In this document: positions 43,182 to 51,013 of the stretch, piece after piece
Layout: every line of letters starts with the position of its first letter
Numbering within the stretch: the first letter of the stretch is position 1
Source: Synergistales bacterium
Lineage (GTDB): Bacteria; Synergistota; Synergistia; Synergistales; Aminiphilaceae
Assembly (NCBI GenBank): GCA_021736445.1
Contig: JAIPGA010000002.1
Span: forward strand, 1-64,000
Length of the DNA stretch: 64,000 bases
Direction of reading: 5' to 3'
The notes under the pieces: model-generated
Databases searched by the model: none
Told to the model about the DNA's origin: nothing
What the model saw: the letters and a program-made list of their open reading frames with translations, nothing else
Made by a program: the position numbers and the translations under genes

Positions 43182-43959
43182 CGCTGTCCTGTTCTGTTTC
43201 CCACGATTCGGGATAGTTCAAGGTGATCCTGCCCACCGGCGTCTCCTCCCAGCAGCAGACAAGAGTTGTGTCTCCCCGTTCCGGCTGAGATGCTGCGGCA
43301 TGATCCCCCTCTGCGGTAAAGGAAAGCTCAAAGCCGTGGTCGAGGAGGAATTTCCGCAGTCCTTTGCCGATTGCCGCCCATGCGAGCACATCTTCGGCAA
43401 CGGTAGCCTCCTGACTGACATCTTCAAGGAGATAGATATCCCGCTCCAGTTCCGTGAGCAGAAACATCTGAGGATGCTTGCCTGTGGCGAGTGTGAGGCA
43501 GCCATTGTGTGTTTTCAGGGCATTCCGAATCTGCCGGACGGTCATCGATATCTCTCCGGTGATGCGGGCGGCTTCCCGATTCAGCGACACCGATTCTCCG
43601 CGGAGGCTGAGCAGGGGGAGCGGGACCTGCCACCAGGGGGGTGGTTCGACGGCTTCCCGGAGGCTTTTTTCACCCGTTCCGATGGTGCTTCCGTATTCAT
43701 GGAGGCTGATGACGGTTCCGGAGGGAGGGGCGACGGCGCCGTTGCCGATGTCATAGAGGGAACGGTACTGTCGCGGCAGATTGCGCAGTGTCAGGGAGCC
43801 CCATCCCTTTTCAAGCATGGCGATCAGGTGTTCTTTGCAGACAAAGAGACCTTCTGAATGAAAGAAAACAGCTTCCGCTTTATGTAGAAACATCTGCCGG
43901 AGTGCTTCCTGCAAAGACGAATCGAGGTTCAGGGTACTAGTTCTCTGCTGTTTCTCCAT
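43168..43959 (-). CDS. Protein of unknown function between ftsY and the DUF4416 gene
   Basis: 263 residues, soluble, no motif I recognise. The sequence is mixed alpha/beta, with a Trp-rich middle (EPPPWWQVPLPLL, residues 127-139) and an acidic Cys-containing C-terminus (DTTLVCCWEETPVGRITL). The arrangement could fit small sensor-type domains, but no catalytic or ligand-binding residues stand out. It overlaps ftsY by 23 bases and the DUF4416 gene by 14, so it is certainly part of the operon. Codon use resembles its neighbours. Confidence 0.65.
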   Translation of the reverse strand: MEKQQRTSTLNLDSSLQEALRQMFLHKAEAVFFHSEGLFVCKEHLIAMLEKGWGSLTLRNLPRQYRSLYDIGNGAVAPPSGTVISLHEYGSTIGTGEKSLREAVEPPPWWQVPLPLLSLRGESVSLNREAARITGEISMTVRQIRNALKTHNGCLTLATGKHPQMFLLTELERDIYLLEDVSQEATVAEDVLAWAAIGKGLRKFLLDHGFELSFTAEGDHAAASQPERGDTTLVCCWEETPVGRITLNYPESWETEQDSDDPC

Positions 43960-44884
43960 GCGCTGTTTCCCTCCCGAGTAATGCTTCTACAAAGGGCCTC
44001 GCCACAAAGGGCTGCAGGTCGTCGACCTGTTCTCCGATGCCGATATACTGAACGGGGAGATGGAGCTCTTGCGCAATGGCGAGGAGGATGCCCCCCTTTG
44101 CCGTGTTGTCGTATTTTGTCAATACCAGACCGGAGATCGGGAGTGTTTCGTTGAAACGTTTTGCCTGCTGGAGCCCGTTCTGGCCCATAACGGTATCCAG
44201 AACGAGCCACACCTCCACCGCATCCTCTCCGACCTCCCTGCACGCAACACGGTACACCTTGTGGAGTTCCTGCATAAGGTTGTGTCGTGTGTGCAGTCTT
44301 CCCGCCGTATCTGCCAGGACACAATCGGTCTGCGTCGAGATTGCAGCGTGCAGCGCATCGTAGAGTACCGCAGCGGCGTCGCTTCCCGGGGCTTGCGAAA
44401 CGACCCTGACATTCGCCCGTTTGCCCCAGAGCTGCAGCTGTTCAATGGCTGCAGCCCGGTAGGTGTCTCCTGCAGCAAGCAGTGCGCTCTTGCCGTTATT
44501 CTGCATCCTTTGCGCAAGCTTCCCTGCGGTGGTGGTCTTCCCGCTGCCGTTGACGCCCACGAGAAGGACCGCTGAAGGTGGATCGGCTGTGATTCTTTGT
44601 TCTGGAGGCACCTCAAGGGCTGTCAGCATGTCTACAAGCATCTCGGAAAATACCTGATAGAGCTCTTCTCTGGTCTTGATCCTTTTTCGGTTTGCTGTTT
44701 CGTTCAGCCTTTCCAGAAGCTCCTCGCTGAGGTCAACACCCACATCGCCGGAGATCAGCTGCTCCTCCAGCTCCTCCCAAAACGTGTCATCCAGGGGGCC
44801 GCCGCTGAAGATTCGGGTGATGCCACCGCTCCAGCTTCTTGTCACACCTTTGAGTTTCTCCTGCAGGGAGCGAACCAGCGACAT
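43937..44884 (-). CDS. ftsY: Signal recognition particle receptor FtsY
   Basis: SRP receptor GTPase that docks ribosome-SRP complexes at the membrane. 315 residues, with a short N domain and no long acidic A domain. G-domain motifs: VLLVGVNGSGKTTTAGKLA near residues 107-125, LLAAGDTYRAAAIEQL near 137-152, VLADTAGRLHTRHNLMQEL near 190-208, LVLTKYDNTAKGG near 250-262 (Tyr replaces the more usual Leu of TKLD) and YIGIGEQVDDLQPF near 279. It lies just downstream of the PSP1 gene. Confidence 0.95.
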   Translation of the reverse strand: MSLVRSLQEKLKGVTRSWSGGITRIFSGGPLDDTFWEELEEQLISGDVGVDLSEELLERLNETANRKRIKTREELYQVFSEMLVDMLTALEVPPEQRITADPPSAVLLVGVNGSGKTTTAGKLAQRMQNNGKSALLAAGDTYRAAAIEQLQLWGKRANVRVVSQAPGSDAAAVLYDALHAAISTQTDCVLADTAGRLHTRHNLMQELHKVYRVACREVGEDAVEVWLVLDTVMGQNGLQQAKRFNETLPISGLVLTKYDNTAKGGILLAIAQELHLPVQYIGIGEQVDDLQPFVARPFVEALLGRETAHGETAEN

Positions 44885-44890
44885 GTGCGT

Positions 44891-46294
44891 TCATTCCTTT
44901 CCGTGGCTTGCTGAAGAGGATGTCTTATCAGCAGTGTTTTGCCGGGGTGCCTGATTGGTCCTGCCCCCCCGGGAAGAACCGCTGCCACGCCGTTTTTTTC
45001 GTTTCGATGGGGCATTGCTTTGGTTTTTCGCGGAGCCTTTCTGCTGGGATTGATCCTTCTTCTCTTTATTGTCCTTGTTGGAGCTGCCCTGTTTTGCCTT
45101 CTCTTGTGTGTTGGCGGCGCCACCGGTTGTCTCGCTCCCCTGCTTCTTTTTCGGGCGCCGACGGCGTCGTTTTTTGGATTTCTTTTTTGTGCTTGTCTGG
45201 TTCCGCTGTTCCTCCTGGCTCTTCGATTCTTTTGAGGAGGCGCCTGTATCCTTTGCACTCCTGGAATCGCGCTGATTCCGTTTCGAATCTTTTCTCCCGC
45301 CCTGTTCCTTCTGTTGTGCTGTTCCTCTCGGGGGCGAAGGCGATGGATGCATCGCCTGCTCCACGTTCCGTTCCGATGACGAAGGGAGGGAGGCGGGGGC
45401 CAGTCGGTCCAGAAAGGCATCGTCGGTACCGTTTTTCACGGCCTCCCTGAACTCCTCGAAGGAGGTGATGGGGAGCTCGAGGTGTTTCCCTTCGTTGCTG
45501 ACGATCCGGACGGTGTGTGTATGGATGTCCACACCGGCGAGTACATAGGTTTTCTGCGGTCCCCGTACTTTCGATCCCGGGTTGGGAAGCTGCTCCCAGA
45601 GACGATGGTACATGTCGTGTTCGAATCCCATACAGCACATAAGCCGACCGCATATGCCCGAAATCTTTGTGGGATTTAAGGCAAGATTCTGTTCTTTCAC
45701 CATTCGGATACAAATGGGTGAGAAGCGATTGAGCCAATAGCTGCAGCAGCAGGGCATTCCGCAGGGGCCGAGACCGCCGCCGACCTTCGCCTCGTCCCGT
45801 ACGCCAATCTGGCGCAATTCGATACGTGTCCGGAATTCCCTTGCGAGATCGCGTACGTAGGAACGGAAATCCACCCGTTGTTCGGAGGTGAAGTAAAGAA
45901 ACATCTTTTTCTTGTGAAAGAGGAACTCTACGTCCACCAGTTTCATGTCCAGGTTGTGAGAACGGAGAATCTCCCGGGCCTTCAACAGGGCTTCGTCTTC
46001 CTCGGCGGCGGTAGAGCTGCGGATGTCCAAGTCATGCTCGTCGGCCAGGCGTACAAACTCTACATCTTGCAATTGAGGATCGTTGCCGCGGGATGATCCG
46101 TTTTTTTGTTCTTCTTTGTTCTTTTTTTTGTATTTTTCTATCTGTTCATTGTTGAGAGGACCGGCCACAAGGGCCAGTTCTTCGCCGCGTGAGGTCTTGG
46201 CAAGTATCCATATGCCCCGCTGGAATGTGGTTTCCTCTGTTTCGAGTACCCCCATATAGCGGGGTTTACCAAAAATTGTCAAATACGTGTTCAA
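44891..46294 (-). CDS. PSP1-domain protein with a long basic C-terminal tail
   Basis: 467 residues from TTG 46294, set by AGGAGG at 46309-46304 with nine-base spacing; the frame continues upstream only inside holB. The PSP1 (RicT/YaaT-type) domain covers about residues 60-270: FLFHKKKMFLYFTSEQRVDFR, LARELRTRIELRQIGVRDEAKV-type region, and the Cys pattern CGMPCCCSYWL and CGRLMCCMGFEHDMY, which in RicT binds an iron-sulfur cluster. From about residue 310 the protein is low-complexity, rich in Ser, Gln, Lys and Arg, with runs such as KKKSKKRRRRRPKKK, perhaps RNA-binding. RicT homologs act in RNA processing and competence; the role here is not known. Confidence 0.85.
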   Translation of the reverse strand: MNTYLTIFGKPRYMGVLETEETTFQRGIWILAKTSRGEELALVAGPLNNEQIEKYKKKNKEEQKNGSSRGNDPQLQDVEFVRLADEHDLDIRSSTAAEEDEALLKAREILRSHNLDMKLVDVEFLFHKKKMFLYFTSEQRVDFRSYVRDLAREFRTRIELRQIGVRDEAKVGGGLGPCGMPCCCSYWLNRFSPICIRMVKEQNLALNPTKISGICGRLMCCMGFEHDMYHRLWEQLPNPGSKVRGPQKTYVLAGVDIHTHTVRIVSNEGKHLELPITSFEEFREAVKNGTDDAFLDRLAPASLPSSSERNVEQAMHPSPSPPRGTAQQKEQGGRKDSKRNQRDSRSAKDTGASSKESKSQEEQRNQTSTKKKSKKRRRRRPKKKQGSETTGGAANTQEKAKQGSSNKDNKEKKDQSQQKGSAKNQSNAPSKRKKRRGSGSSRGGRTNQAPRQNTADKTSSSASHGKE

Positions 46295-47024
46295 TAGGGT
46301 ATTCCTCCTTGACAGCAAGACAGGCCAGATCCATAAGCATGGATTGCGAAAGCCTGCCGTTCTCCGCGAGGCGCCGCAGCGTCTCGAGGCGCCGTGCGGT
46401 CTCATAGCGTCGGCAGGCGATGGAGGCCGTCACAAGGCCGTCCAGTTCAGTAGAAAGCCTTGCATCCTCTTTGGTGCTCTGCGCCATTCCCCGAAACCAC
46501 TCAACCCACTCATGATCGTTTTGAGGAAGCGATGAACGGTTTCGGTGTATCTCCGGCTTGATGCGCAGAGTCCACAGGCGACTGATGATCGTCGGTAGCG
46601 TTGCTTCTGTCTCCATGAAAAGAAGCAGACGGGCCTTGGGAGGGGGTTCTTCAAGCAGCTTGAGAAGGCTGTTGGCCGCAGCCGGAGAAAGCCGGTCGGC
46701 GTGGAAGATAACACCTACCCTGCAGGAGGTGGCAACGGGCTGGAGGGTGAGCTCGGCCGCCAGTTGACGGCACTGGCGGATGCCTGGTGGCTTCCCGGGT
46801 TCGGCGGCGAACAGGAGGTCTGGATGGTTCGCTTCGCTGTCCTCTTGTGTGGCGGCATCCTGTCGTCCGGACAGGTAGATCTGCCCGAATCGTTCGGCCA
46901 GGGGGACGAAGCAGCTTTCCACAGTAAGCACTCCCAGGGATTGCGGAAGCCTCCCCTGTGCCGCCATGGTGCGCATCTCTTTCCAGCTGTTGTGCTCCTC
47001 TAAAGAAAAAGGGAGATCACGCAT
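46266..47024 (-). CDS. holB: DNA polymerase III delta-prime-like subunit (degenerate ATPase)
   Basis: 252 residues resembling the clamp-loader delta-prime subunit. The sensor-like region VGVIFHADRLSPAAANSLLKLLEEPPP near residues 103-129 and LPTIISRLWTLRI near 142 are characteristic. The N-terminal Walker A is absent: where GPxGxGK would stand, the sequence reads LPQSLGVLTVESCFVPLAERF. Delta-prime of several bacteria is also non-catalytic, so this is compatible with function. It lies between yaaR and the PSP1 gene, an order known in Gram-positive bacteria. Confidence 0.8.
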   Translation of the reverse strand: MRDLPFSLEEHNSWKEMRTMAAQGRLPQSLGVLTVESCFVPLAERFGQIYLSGRQDAATQEDSEANHPDLLFAAEPGKPPGIRQCRQLAAELTLQPVATSCRVGVIFHADRLSPAAANSLLKLLEEPPPKARLLLFMETEATLPTIISRLWTLRIKPEIHRNRSSLPQNDHEWVEWFRGMAQSTKEDARLSTELDGLVTASIACRRYETARRLETLRRLAENGRLSQSMLMDLACLAVKEEYPIEHVFDNFW

Positions 47025-47431
47025 CCTTTGATTTCCTCCAGAACCTCGTACAGCCGTGTCCGTTCTCCTTCGCGAGTCAGGATGACCTCGAGCTCGTCGA
47101 GAAGGGACTCTGTTTTTTCTATGGTAACCATAACGGTGTTCCCGCCGCGCTTCCAGTTGAACTTTCTGTTGATATGGTATTTCTGCTCTGCCAGGTACAT
47201 GATCTTGCCGGTGAGAAGCCGGTAGTGCTGTAGAAGCTTCCGCGAGGGGAAACGGAAGAGCTGTTCGGCGATCTCATCCATCTCGCTCAGCAGAAGCTGT
47301 ACCTCTTGTCCTTCCAAAGAGGCCTCAAAACCAGGTTGCTTCTGCGGTGCCGCCTTACCGCTTGTTTTATGCCCCGAAAAAATGCTCTGTTTTCGTGCGG
47401 CTTGTTCACTCTGTTTTTTCGTGACTCTCAT
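47000..47431 (-). CDS. YaaR family protein (DUF327)
   Basis: 143 residues, basic N-terminus (KKQSEQAARKQSIFSG) and a predicted helical core (LLLSEMDEIAEQLFRFPSRKLLQHYRLLTG, given here in positions 47-76 of the protein as broken helices). A conserved IMYLAEQKYHINRKF segment follows near 78-92. Family members are found between tmk and holB in Gram-positive genomes, as here. Function is not established. It overlaps tmk by four bases and holB by 25. Confidence 0.8.
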   Translation of the reverse strand: MRVTKKQSEQAARKQSIFSGHKTSGKAAPQKQPGFEASLEGQEVQLLLSEMDEIAEQLFRFPSRKLLQHYRLLTGKIMYLAEQKYHINRKFNWKRGGNTVMVTIEKTESLLDELEVILTREGERTRLYEVLEEIKGCVISLFL

Positions 47432-48075
47432 GGCAATCCTTTCGCGTCCTCTGCAGTGAGCGAAACGAGCCTCTCTTCGACGACACCGACTGTCGTTGGT
47501 GTCGGCTGGGTTCCATCAAGAACGACAATCCGCTCCGGGTACTCCCTGGCTAGGCTTTGATATCCCTGCCGGACACGGTCAAGGAACGCTCTTTCCTGTT
47601 CCATCCGGTCAGGGCTCCCCCGTTTGCGTATCCGTTCGATTGCACACTCCAGCGGGATATCAAGCAAAAAGGTGACATCCGGTATGGGAAAGGCTGCGGT
47701 GTCGTAGGCCTGCTCCAGGAAGGACCGGGGGCAGCCGCGTCCCCAGATCTGATAGGCCCTTGTGGAGTCGCTGTATCGTTCACACAGGACCAGGGCCTTC
47801 CTCTTCAGAGCCGGTTTGATGACACGATGGACATGTTCGGTCCTGTCCGCCAGAAACAGGAAGAGCTCTGTAGCGCTCTGCAGAGGGTCATGCTGCAGAA
47901 GCAGCCTTCGAACCATGGCCCCGCCATTGTCCCATCCTCCTGGTTCTCGTGTGCGGAGAACCTCCAGTTCCGGAAAGACGGTACGCATCCGCTCCTGTGT
48001 CGCACGTGCCACGGTGGTTTTCCCGGAGCCGTCGATACCTTCAAAGGTTATCAGCAATGGTCTGATCCGTCCCAT
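47428..48075 (-). CDS. tmk: Thymidylate kinase
   Basis: Phosphorylates dTMP to dTDP. 215 residues from ATG 48075; a longer reading into mlaD is unlikely. P-loop ITFEGIDGSGKTTVARATQ near residues 8-26, LRTREPGGWDNGGAMVR near 39 (TMP-binding Arg-Glu-Pro-Gly), FLFLADRTEHVHRVIKPAL near 69, VLCERYSDSTRAYQIWGRG near 92-110 (DRY-like motif as ERYSDS) and the lid region RKRGSPDRMEQERAFLDRV near 150. It precedes yaaR and holB in the same transcript. Confidence 0.94.
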   Translation of the reverse strand: MGRIRPLLITFEGIDGSGKTTVARATQERMRTVFPELEVLRTREPGGWDNGGAMVRRLLLQHDPLQSATELFLFLADRTEHVHRVIKPALKRKALVLCERYSDSTRAYQIWGRGCPRSFLEQAYDTAAFPIPDVTFLLDIPLECAIERIRKRGSPDRMEQERAFLDRVRQGYQSLAREYPERIVVLDGTQPTPTTVGVVEERLVSLTAEDAKGLP

Positions 48076-48083
48076 CCCAGCTA

Positions 48084-49433
48084 TCAAAAGGTGTAACTCA
48101 ATCCGACGGAACGCTGAGGTGTAGCGCCGGTTTCGCCGTATCGAAAGAAGAGGCCCATCCGCTTGTTCAAGGCGATGTTCCCCTGTGTGTACCAGGCTCC
48201 GCCCTGCTCGTCCCACCAGGATGTGGTGAGCCGGAAGGGATTGTTCGCTTTCCCCAGTTGCACACCTATCCCCGTACGGCCCATGACGATTCCTCCCCAT
48301 ACGCGGCCCCAGGCTGTCGAGATGCCGGGTGCCAGGGTAACACGATTTGCAGTGGGGACCCCTCGGAAGGCAAGCCGTACCCCCTTCCGCCCTCCGGAAG
48401 GCGTTATCCAGAACGAGCTGTCCAGCAGCAGCTCCTTGTCGGACCTGTCAGCCAAGGGGGCTGTGGCGTTCAGTTCTCCTTCAATCTTTATATCCGATAC
48501 CTGACGGTAGACCGCGTCGGCCCGTTCTGTCAACGTCTGGATTTTCCGGACCGTTGCCGGCAGACCATTGTCGCCGCTCTGGAAGAGTTCCTGGTCTGCG
48601 GTGGCCGTGAGTCGCTTGATCTCCTCAGCCGCCTGCCCGATTTCCACTACGGTGCTCCGCAGATCCTCTCCGGCCAGCTGATCTTCGTCAAAGGCTGCGA
48701 GGAAGGTGTCGATGCGGTTCAAGATATCGTTGAGCGTCTGCATGGACTCCTGCACTCTATCGCGATTCTCCCTGAGAATGGCATCGCCTGTTTCCAGGGT
48801 GCGTTCCATCCGTTCGGAGACACCGGTAATCCGCTCTTTGCCTTGAGCCACAAGCTCCCGCAGCTCCTGGGCCGTCATCTCTATCTCCTCTATGGTGTCT
48901 TCCCCCTTACGGAAAAGCTGGGGGATACGCTCCAGAGCCATGCCAAGTTCTTCCCTGCGTTCCGGTGGTCCAAGGATGTCGTTGACGTAGCCGAATGTTC
49001 GATGGATCTGATCGAGGTTGCTGCGCAGCTCCGCAATCACAGTATCCAGTGAAGGGACGATCTCTCCGGAAACCTGCTCGCCACTGTTGAGCATCCGTTC
49101 GCTTTTCCCGCGTATAACACGGATAATCGGTTCCCCCAGCAGCCCCTCGGAACCAATCACGAAACGGCTGTCCACAGGGATACGGATGTGGGATTGCAGA
49201 CGAATCAGGAGATGCACCGAATCCGGAGTCAGCTCGATCTGCTCGACGATCCCGCTGGTGACGCCTGAGACATACACGCGGGCGCCCTTGGTGAGCCCCC
49301 GGATCTCCGGGAAGCTTGCGGTGATTCGGTATCCCTTCCAGGGGAAGATATCGCTGGACACAAAGAGAAGGGTCCCCCCCAATACACAGAGAGCGGCGAG
49401 GATGACAAAGCCGACGCGGAGTTCACGACTCAA
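48084..49433 (-). CDS. mlaD: MlaD-like MCE protein with C-terminal beta-barrel-like region
   Basis: Lipid-transport protein that works with MlaE and MlaF encoded upstream. 449 residues from TTG 49433, preceded by GGTGGGAGG; ATG alternatives upstream overlap mlaF. Parts in order: membrane segment at residues 7-27; MCE domain about 33-115 (ITASFPEIRGLTKGARVYVS, SEGLLGEPIIRVI); long helical region about 125-310 with heptad-like leucines; and about 135 final residues with alternating polar/hydrophobic strands (VRLAFRG, IVMGRTGIGVQLG, RLTTSWW, MGLFFRYGET) that end in SVGLSYTF, with the terminal Phe typical of outer-membrane barrels. It may bridge both membranes. Confidence 0.85.
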   Translation of the reverse strand: MSRELRVGFVILAALCVLGGTLLFVSSDIFPWKGYRITASFPEIRGLTKGARVYVSGVTSGIVEQIELTPDSVHLLIRLQSHIRIPVDSRFVIGSEGLLGEPIIRVIRGKSERMLNSGEQVSGEIVPSLDTVIAELRSNLDQIHRTFGYVNDILGPPERREELGMALERIPQLFRKGEDTIEEIEMTAQELRELVAQGKERITGVSERMERTLETGDAILRENRDRVQESMQTLNDILNRIDTFLAAFDEDQLAGEDLRSTVVEIGQAAEEIKRLTATADQELFQSGDNGLPATVRKIQTLTERADAVYRQVSDIKIEGELNATAPLADRSDKELLLDSSFWITPSGGRKGVRLAFRGVPTANRVTLAPGISTAWGRVWGGIVMGRTGIGVQLGKANNPFRLTTSWWDEQGGAWYTQGNIALNKRMGLFFRYGETGATPQRSVGLSYTF

Positions 49434-50199
49434 GGGGATCGCCTCCCACCACAGGCTCCACGCCCCTTTTGAATGAACGTACATGCCTGTTCGACGAAAG
49501 CTCCCATTCCTCACCCGTTCCTTCCCAGAGCATACGTCCTTCTGCCATGAGAAGCATCCGGTCGGAGATGCCGAGAGCGGAGACCACATCATGGGTTACA
49601 GAGAGGACGGTGGTTCCGTAGGTCTCAGCCAGTTTCACAATGAGCGCATCCACCTGGCGTGCGGTTACGGGATCCAGGCCCGTTGTGGGTTCATCGAGCA
49701 GGAGAAAGTCGGGACGATGGACAAGAGATCGTGCCAGAGCCACCCTCTTGCGCATACCGCCTGAAAGCTCCTCCGGGAGCCGCTCCCCTGTGCCGGCCAG
49801 GCCGACCTGTTCCAGCATGATACGCACTCGTTCTGCGATCTCCTGCTCCTTCCAGTGCTGGTGGAAACAGTGCCGCAGTGGGAAGGCCACATTCTGCTCC
49901 ACCGAAAGGGAGTCGAAGAGTGCCCCTCCCTGGAATACGATCCCGATCCTGTTTCTGATATCCCTGGTGTAGTGGAGGGTGGTGTTCCGGAACACGGTTT
50001 GCCCGAAAAGCCGTCCTTCGCCTTCCTTTGCCTCCGCAAGGCCGGCCACCACTCGGAGCAGGGTCGTTTTGCCGCACCCGGAGGGTCCCATCAGTGAAAC
50101 GATTTCCCCCCTGAAGATGCAGAGGCTGACCTTGCGCAGTATCAGGTTGTGCCCAAAGGTGAGACTCGTGTTGTTGAGAAAAAGCGCCTCCTCAGACAT
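49423..50199 (-). CDS. mlaF: MlaF-type lipid ABC transporter ATPase
   Basis: ATPase of the MlaFEDB-type lipid transporter. 258 residues from ATG 50199, which overlaps the mlaE stop as TGATG; the open frame continues much further upstream but only as an antiparallel-like reading inside mlaE. Walker A SLMGPSGCGKTTLLRVVAGL near residues 36-55, Q-loop GIVFQGGALFDSL near 85, signature EELSGGMRKRVALARSLV near 138-155, Walker B DFLLLDEPTTGLDPV near 158-172, H-loop SVTHDV near 193. The SGGM signature is typical of MlaF/MCE ATPases. Confidence 0.93.
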   Translation of the reverse strand: MSEEALFLNNTSLTFGHNLILRKVSLCIFRGEIVSLMGPSGCGKTTLLRVVAGLAEAKEGEGRLFGQTVFRNTTLHYTRDIRNRIGIVFQGGALFDSLSVEQNVAFPLRHCFHQHWKEQEIAERVRIMLEQVGLAGTGERLPEELSGGMRKRVALARSLVHRPDFLLLDEPTTGLDPVTARQVDALIVKLAETYGTTVLSVTHDVVSALGISDRMLLMAEGRMLWEGTGEEWELSSNRHVRSFKRGVEPVVGGDPLES

Positions 50200-50987
50200 C
50201 ACATATTCCCTCGCTGGAGCCCTCCAAAAAATATAAAAGAAAGAAAGAAGTTTGTTATCAGTATAAGCATATTGCTCCAGATGACGGCGCTGGTGGTCGC
50301 TCTGCCCACACCCTTGGCCCCCTGTTTTGCGTTGAATCCCTCGGAACAGGAGACCACGGCCATGATCATGCCGAAGGTCAGCCCCTTGGTCAGTCCGCCC
50401 AGCAGATCCTTGACCGTCACCAGTTCGATGACGGAGCGTTTGAACAGCTGCATCGGCACACCCTGGCTCGCCACGTAGACAAACCCTCCGAGGATGCTGA
50501 TCGCAATGGAAAAAATGATCAATACCGGCAGCATCACCGTGCATGCCAGCAACCGGGGGCCGCCTACGAATCCTACCTCGCTGATCCCGAAAGCCCGGAG
50601 GGCCTCCAGCTGCTCTGATACCTTCATGGTGCCGATTTCGGCGGCCATCGCCGACCCCACTCTCCCCGTAACGACGAGTCCCGTCAAGACCGGTGAAAGC
50701 TCCCGCGTCATGGTAAGCGCTATGACACCACCAATATAGCCTGTTGCACCGAATCGGACAAACTGGTCGAAGGTCTGTACCGCCATCACCATGCCGGCAA
50801 AGACGCTGGTGATGAGGACCATAAAGAGCGATCCCGTACCGATTTTCTCCATCTGTTCGAAGAGGTTGGCCCGGCACCATGCGCCCGAAAAAACGGCACG
50901 GAACAGCTTCACCCCGAAAAGGGCGAAACGCCCCAGCCGTTCGCTGAGCGCAATGGTGATTTTCCCGAGGAACCAGACAAGGCGCAT
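50199..50987 (-). CDS. mlaE: MlaE-type permease
   Basis: Inner-membrane permease of the same lipid transporter. 262 residues with an N-terminal amphipathic region and about five membrane segments (SLFMVLITSVFAGMVMAVQT near residue 53, LLACTVMLPVLIIFSIAIS near 146, and others). Conserved MlaE elements: LSPVLTGLVVTGRVGSAMAAEIGTM in parts near 94-118, EALRAFGISEV near 126, and the C-terminal GAKGVGRATTSAVIWSNMLI near 224. It opens the mlaE-F-D run and starts 27 bases downstream of the S55 peptidase stop. Confidence 0.92.
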   Translation of the reverse strand: MRLVWFLGKITIALSERLGRFALFGVKLFRAVFSGAWCRANLFEQMEKIGTGSLFMVLITSVFAGMVMAVQTFDQFVRFGATGYIGGVIALTMTRELSPVLTGLVVTGRVGSAMAAEIGTMKVSEQLEALRAFGISEVGFVGGPRLLACTVMLPVLIIFSIAISILGGFVYVASQGVPMQLFKRSVIELVTVKDLLGGLTKGLTFGMIMAVVSCSEGFNAKQGAKGVGRATTSAVIWSNMLILITNFFLSFIFFGGLQRGNM

Positions 50988-51013
50988 GGATACTCTCCTC
51001 TGTGTGCCGGGTG

